Of a stretch of 8,813 nt of DNA, positions 5,450 through 8,813 are shown in pieces (the stretch's first letter is position 1; every line of letters begins with the position of its first letter). Source of the DNA: JBBSOK01 sp038259825 (GTDB lineage: Bacteria; Bacteroidota; Bacteroidia; Flavobacteriales; Flavobacteriaceae). Under the pieces are notes generated by a model, which saw only the letters and a list, made by a program, of their open reading frames with translations, ran no database searches and was not told the origin of the DNA. The stretch covers positions 1 through 8,813 of the forward strand of contig JBBSOK010000115.1 of the NCBI GenBank assembly GCA_038259825.1, in the 5' to 3' direction. The position numbers and the translations under genes are program-made.

Positions 5450-6074
5450 TAAAGTTTTTGTTAAAGATATTCCGATTATTCTTTCCACAGAAAAAAATAT
5501 CGGGAAACAATATACCAATATACCCCTAAAACTGGCGCGTTTTAAAAAACTAATTAATGAGATTAATAATGGAGAATTACTGTATATAAACCTTTACCAT
5601 AAGAATCCTGAAAAATTAGAACAATTCCTTCGAAAAAAATTAAAGGTTGTCGAAGCCGGTGGTGGAATGGTCTTTAACTCTAAAAAAGAAATTTTATTTA
5701 TACGACGAAATAAAAAATGGGATCTGCCTAAAGGTAAAGTTGAAAAAGGTGAAACGTATGAAGAAGCTGCAATCCGTGAAGTAATGGAAGAAACCGGCGT
5801 AAAAAATCTTGAAATAAGAAAATTTATGACCAAAACGTATCACGTTTTTCAACGGAACGATAAATTTAAATTGAAAATTACCTATTGGTTTGAAATGTTT
5901 AGTGATTATGATGGTGAATTAATCCCAGAACCACATGAAGGAATTAAAAAAGTAAAATGGAAGAATTTCGAGAAATCTCAAAAAGCGCTTACCGATAGTT
6001 ACGAAAATATAAAGCTGCTTTTTCCAAAAGAATACTTAACCGTTCACCCTAACGACAGGATATCGCAAATGTGA
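5445..6074 (+). CDS. Nudix hydrolase with an N-terminal extension
   Basis: The Nudix box is perfect. Over residues 97-119 the pattern GX5EX7REUXEEXGU is met by G97, E103, R111, E112, V113, E115, E116, G118 and V119, so Mg-dependent hydrolysis of a nucleoside diphosphate linked to another moiety is expected. The substrate cannot be read from the sequence. The core (about 69-195) opens with VVEAGGGMVF and contains KWDLPKGK (91-98) just before the box. About 68 residues precede the core, starting MYKVFVKDIPIIL, and form a predicted alpha/beta segment that is not part of the minimal Nudix fold. Flavobacterial relatives that I recall share it. The start is taken as the ATG at 5445 (209 residues). 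An in-frame ATG three codons upstream, at 5436, adds MVQ and overlaps the pyrE start codon within a CATG palindrome. The 3' end overlaps the M14 gene by 39 bp. Confidence 0.92.
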   Translation: MYKVFVKDIPIILSTEKNIGKQYTNIPLKLARFKKLINEINNGELLYINLYHKNPEKLEQFLRKKLKVVEAGGGMVFNSKKEILFIRRNKKWDLPKGKVEKGETYEEAAIREVMEETGVKNLEIRKFMTKTYHVFQRNDKFKLKITYWFEMFSDYDGELIPEPHEGIKKVKWKNFEKSQKALTDSYENIKLLFPKEYLTVHPNDRISQM

Positions 6075-7781
6075 TGATTCGTAATTAGGACTTTTTTTAT
6101 GCAGCCAATCTAATTGCAAATACCAATTAGATTTAAAACTTGCATCTTCATCTTTCTTCTTTTCAAATTCGGCTTTAATTGCTGGATTATTAATTAAAAA
6201 TTCTTCTGCTTTATCTTCCCAAACGTAGGGTGAAAAACCTTCTTTTTGCTGAAGAATAGTATCAAAGAAATTCCAATTAAAAAATGAATCTACTGCTTGT
6301 GGCTCTAAAGTTTCAAGTAAATAACGAATTCCTGGTTGGTCGGTTTCTACAATAAAATCGCCAGCCAAAAATTTCACATCTTCATTAGTCGAACTTACTG
6401 TTGTATTATAGTGAGGATAATGACCTTCATACGGACTTCTTGCCGTTTCAAAATCTGAGATCTTATAAACTTCAGCAGTTATTATTGTATCATTTTGAAG
6501 CGCTTTCATTTCAATGTTATTTAATTTCATAAGTTCAATAACATTCCACCAACCTTGCGGAATTATATATTTCTCTGGAATTTTGATCGAAGCAGAAGGT
6601 TTAAATGTATTATAATAGGTCACATCTTTAATGAACGGTTTAGATTCATTGTATTTCAACCTTTCTGCTCCTGTAATATTGCTTGAAATCATTTCACCTT
6701 CAAAACCTAAAAATTGTAACGTTGAAGTTTTACTGCTATCTACAGACCATTGAATTGGATATTCGGCGCCCGTTCCATATTTTTCAAAAGACTTTTGCCG
6801 TAACGATTTAATTTTTTCTGCATCGGCATCGGCAATATTTATAAAACTTTTCATGAGCTCATAAGTACCTTCAACTCTCTGTTTATATGGTTTTAGCATA
6901 TGAGTTTCAACCATCATTCCTATTGTATTGAATAGGGTAGTGTAACCTGTGGAATATCTCGGCGAATCCATAAACTGAGTAAAACCGGCCTCAGGTGTTT
7001 CGTTAAAAACATTTACATAAGGCGTAATGTCCCATTTTTTTGAGTGAAGGGAATCTTCCAATTGCTTTCTAAAACTGTTTTCTAAATAATCGCCCAAATC
7101 GCCACCCAATTTATCTTTTTGTGTAAATAAATGCGTTAAGATGTATTGATAATCTGCACCATTGCTTACGTGATTATCTATAAATAGATCAGGTTTTACG
7201 GTATGGAATAACTTGGCAAAAGACCGTGCATTTTTTGTGTCAGCTTTTATAAAATCGCGGTTTAGATCATAATTACGGGCGTTGCCTCGAAAACCATATT
7301 CCTCCGGACCATTTTGATTGGTTCTGGTAGTGCTGTTTCTATTTAGTGAACCGCCAATATTGTATATTGGAATAACCGCAATTATGGTATTTTCTGGAGC
7401 CTTAATTTTTCCTTGTGCGTAATCACGGATAAGCATCATGCTGGCATCTATTCCGTCAGATTCTCCTGGATGTATGCCATTATTTATAAGTAATATATTT
7501 TTATTTCGCTCGCCGTCAAATTCTGAATCAAATGTTCGGTTAGGATTAAAGGTAATAAGATGTAATGGTTTACCACTATCGGTTTCGCCCATTACGTATA
7601 TTTTAACTGAAGTATAATTTTCTGCAAGATGATTATAAAATAATATGGTTTCTTGGTAAGTTGAAGTTTTGAAACCGTTAGATTTTTCGAAATTTGTTGA
7701 AAAATCAAAATTTTTATCTGTATGATTTTTACCGCAAGAAATTATTAAACAAGTAATTAGAGCGAAAATTATTTTATTCAT
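6036..7781 (-). CDS. M14-family zinc carboxypeptidase, predicted lipoprotein
   Basis: This 581-residue exported metallopeptidase begins MNKIIFALITCLIISC. The short hydrophobic stretch ends in a lipobox with C16 as the likely lipidated residue, so the mature enzyme is expected to be membrane-anchored outside the cytoplasm. Residues about 40-310 hold the M14 domain. The zinc-binding pair in IHPGES is H104 and E107, the third ligand is H204 in IDNHVSNG, and the substrate-binding arginine is probably R175 in DLNRDF. The general base is E292 in VETHML. All are present, so activity is likely. A further C-terminal region (about 320-581), ending LRYPVVRV, is usual in the Bacteroidota members of this group but I cannot assign a fold. 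Substrate specificity is not readable. The gene is alone on its strand: the Nudix gene is convergent with a 39-bp overlap, and the secreted T9SS cargo is divergent across 160 bp. Confidence 0.92.
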   Translation of the reverse strand: MNKIIFALITCLIISCGKNHTDKNFDFSTNFEKSNGFKTSTYQETILFYNHLAENYTSVKIYVMGETDSGKPLHLITFNPNRTFDSEFDGERNKNILLINNGIHPGESDGIDASMMLIRDYAQGKIKAPENTIIAVIPIYNIGGSLNRNSTTRTNQNGPEEYGFRGNARNYDLNRDFIKADTKNARSFAKLFHTVKPDLFIDNHVSNGADYQYILTHLFTQKDKLGGDLGDYLENSFRKQLEDSLHSKKWDITPYVNVFNETPEAGFTQFMDSPRYSTGYTTLFNTIGMMVETHMLKPYKQRVEGTYELMKSFINIADADAEKIKSLRQKSFEKYGTGAEYPIQWSVDSSKTSTLQFLGFEGEMISSNITGAERLKYNESKPFIKDVTYYNTFKPSASIKIPEKYIIPQGWWNVIELMKLNNIEMKALQNDTIITAEVYKISDFETARSPYEGHYPHYNTTVSSTNEDVKFLAGDFIVETDQPGIRYLLETLEPQAVDSFFNWNFFDTILQQKEGFSPYVWEDKAEEFLINNPAIKAEFEKKKDEDASFKSNWYLQLDWLHKKSPNYESSHLRYPVVRVNG

Positions 7782-7941
7782 AAAAATTAAGTTAAACTGA
7801 AATATATTTAGGGAATTAGAGTGAATTTTATTACAAATATTTTAAATATGTTAATTGTGCGATTTTAACAATTTTTTTATCGCTAGTTATTTTTAAAAAA
7901 TTTAGTTTTGATGCACAAATTAAACTTAAATATTTAAAATT
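7782..7941. other. Divergent intergenic region between the M14 peptidase and the T9SS cargo gene
   Basis: This is the longest gene-free stretch in the window, at 160 bp and extremely AT-rich. It holds a probable rightward -7 box (7903-7910). A weak leftward candidate, TATATTTC, lies at 7801-7808, one mismatch from TAnnTTTG. A short inverted repeat, GCGAT (7859-7863) with ATCGC (7879-7883), flanks a T-rich 15-nt loop. I see no open frame, RNA gene or clear terminator. Confidence 0.6.
7903..7910 (+). promoter_or_regulatory. Probable -7 element of the T9SS cargo gene promoter
   Basis: TAGTTTTG matches TAnnTTTG exactly and ends 31 nt before the ATG at 7942. Initiation near 7916 would give a leader of about 26 nt, almost all A and T, which is the usual initiation region in flavobacteria that do not rely on Shine-Dalgarno pairing. 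A -33 TTTG or TTG is not visible at the expected distance. Confidence 0.45.
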
Positions 7942-8805
7942 ATGAAAAAAATTACTTTCTTAGCTATTGGCTTTGCTTTTAGCGCAATTTCATTCGGTCA
8001 ATCAACATTTTCAGATTTAGCAACTTCAAACCCAACAAACATTGTTAATTCAGATTTAGAAAGAGATCCTTGTTCTCAAGAAGTTTTGACAAATAACCTC
8101 GAAAATGGTGGTTTGTTCGGAGGAGCTGGAAACCAATCTTTAGCAATTGATATTGACGTTCCTGCAAATGAAACTTTTTCTATTACTGAAGTAATTCCAA
8201 CTTTAGTTGGAAATGCTACTTCTTCAACTTTCGTTTTCTTAACAGATGCAGGTGGTTTTCCAGGAACTGAACTTGCTTCAATAGAAAGTTCTGAAAGTGC
8301 TAATATTATTACTGGTAGCAATTTTGGTTTTGATTTTCACCAAATTACATATGAATTAGATACTCCATATTTAATTGAAGGTGGTGCTACTGGTGTTAAA
8401 GTATGGATGCAAATTATTTGTGATGCTGCTGGTTGGGAATCATCGACAGTTGCAAATACTGGTTTATTGGGTGCTTTTAAAAATGATGCAAGCGGACAAA
8501 CTTGGGCAATTGGAACAAGTGATTATGTTTATCAGATAAATGGTGATTGTAATCTTTTAGGAGCTAATGAAAACTTATTATCACAAGTTTCTGTTTACCC
8601 AAACCCAACAACTGATATTTTAAACGTAAAAGTTCCTGCTAACGTAACAGTTAACAGTGCATCTTTAGTAAATGTTTTAGGCGCTAATACTGGTCTTAGA
8701 TTAGTAAATGGTACTATTAATACTTCTTCATTAGCAAGTGGTGTTTACATTTTAACTGTAAATACATCTGCTGGTACAATGACTCAAAAAGTTGTTAAGC
8801 AATAA
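7942..8805 (+). CDS. Secreted protein with a type IX secretion C-terminal sorting domain, function unknown
   Basis: The 287-residue product starts with a Sec signal peptide, MKKITFLAIGFAFSAISFG, with cleavage likely after G19. It ends in a T9SS type A sorting domain at about 214-287. That domain opens with the hallmark SVYPNPTTDILNVKV (217-231), continues through SLASGVYILTV (263-273) and ends in TQKVVKQ, so the protein should cross the outer membrane through T9SS and be released or surface-anchored. The 190 residues between are acidic, rich in T, S, N and G, and alternate in the manner of a beta-sandwich, with three cysteines (C44, C160, C203). Blocks such as FVFLTDAGGFPGTELAS (97-113) recall extracellular beta-domains, but I do not recognise a named family or any catalytic motif. 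A role in adhesion, matrix or glycan binding is only a guess. Codons such as GCT, ACT, GTT and GAA recur, compatible with good expression. The gene is complete and ends 8 bp before the right edge. Confidence 0.85.
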   Translation: MKKITFLAIGFAFSAISFGQSTFSDLATSNPTNIVNSDLERDPCSQEVLTNNLENGGLFGGAGNQSLAIDIDVPANETFSITEVIPTLVGNATSSTFVFLTDAGGFPGTELASIESSESANIITGSNFGFDFHQITYELDTPYLIEGGATGVKVWMQIICDAAGWESSTVANTGLLGAFKNDASGQTWAIGTSDYVYQINGDCNLLGANENLLSQVSVYPNPTTDILNVKVPANVTVNSASLVNVLGANTGLRLVNGTINTSSLASGVYILTVNTSAGTMTQKVVKQ

Positions 8806-8813
8806 GTTATATC

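Noticed and set aside
5438..5518. A 27-residue upstream extension of pyrE, starting at an ATG at 5518 and beginning MVYCFPIFF.
   Set aside because: It lies antisense to the Nudix coding region, does not resemble PyrE N-termini, and the internal ATG at 5437 gives the normal family length with a -7 box directly upstream.
7859..7883. An inverted repeat of GCGAT and ATCGC in the intergenic region before the T9SS cargo gene, considered as an operator or hairpin.
   Set aside because: The arms are only 5 bp with a 15-nt T-rich loop, and nothing else supports a regulator site.
8076..8321. An 81-residue minus-strand open frame opposite the T9SS cargo gene.
   Set aside because: It has no recognisable sequence and lies fully within a complete gene with signal peptide and sorting domain.
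1..8813. The possibility of a defence island, prophage, integrated element, CRISPR array or toxin-antitoxin pair.
   Set aside because: I saw no integrase, transposase, nuclease, repeats or tRNA-end attachment site. The genes are core metabolism plus two envelope or secreted proteins, and base composition looks even throughout.

Overview
The window looks like chromosomal DNA from a member of the Bacteroidota, most likely the family Flavobacteriaceae. It is visibly AT-rich. Start codons are preceded by A/T-rich tracts rather than Shine-Dalgarno sequences. Several gene fronts carry the Bacteroidota -7 promoter element TAnnTTTG. The last gene encodes a protein with a type IX secretion (T9SS) C-terminal sorting domain, and the FtsH, CdsA and PyrE sequences have the form usual in flavobacteria.

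Layout, left to right. (1) A leftward operon, 3540 to 1, reads rsfS (ribosome silencing factor), ftsH (membrane AAA+ protease), an orphan LUD-domain protein, then cdsA (phosphatidate cytidylyltransferase). cdsA is cut by the left window edge and only its N-terminal 163 residues are present. (2) A rightward single gene, 3626-4357, encodes a biotin-protein ligase without a DNA-binding domain and probably starts at TTG. (3) A leftward pair, 5437 to 4354, holds pyrE (orotate phosphoribosyltransferase) followed by a small SRPBCC-fold protein. (4) A rightward Nudix hydrolase gene, 5445-6074, begins 7 bp from the pyrE start. (5) A leftward lipoprotein M14 zinc carboxypeptidase gene lies at 7781-6036. 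(6) A rightward secreted protein of unknown ligand with a T9SS sorting domain lies at 7942-8805.

The region is very compact. Convergent neighbours overlap at their 3' ends: birA/SRPBCC share 4 bp and Nudix/M14 share 39 bp. Divergent neighbours are separated by only 85 bp (rsfS/birA) and 7 bp (pyrE/Nudix). No gene-free stretch exceeds 160 bp, and I saw no RNA gene, mobile element, CRISPR array or tandem repeat.

Functionally this is mostly housekeeping: ribosome dormancy (RsfS), membrane protein quality control (FtsH), phospholipid precursor synthesis (CdsA), biotinylation of acyl-CoA carboxylases (BirA) and pyrimidine synthesis (PyrE). At the right end it changes to envelope and secreted proteins. 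I found no convincing novel multi-gene system. The points most worth a second look are the orphan LUD protein locked between ftsH and cdsA, the extremely tight pyrE/Nudix divergent start with a probable leaderless pyrE transcript, the antisense coding overlap of Nudix and M14, and the unassigned ectodomain of the T9SS cargo.
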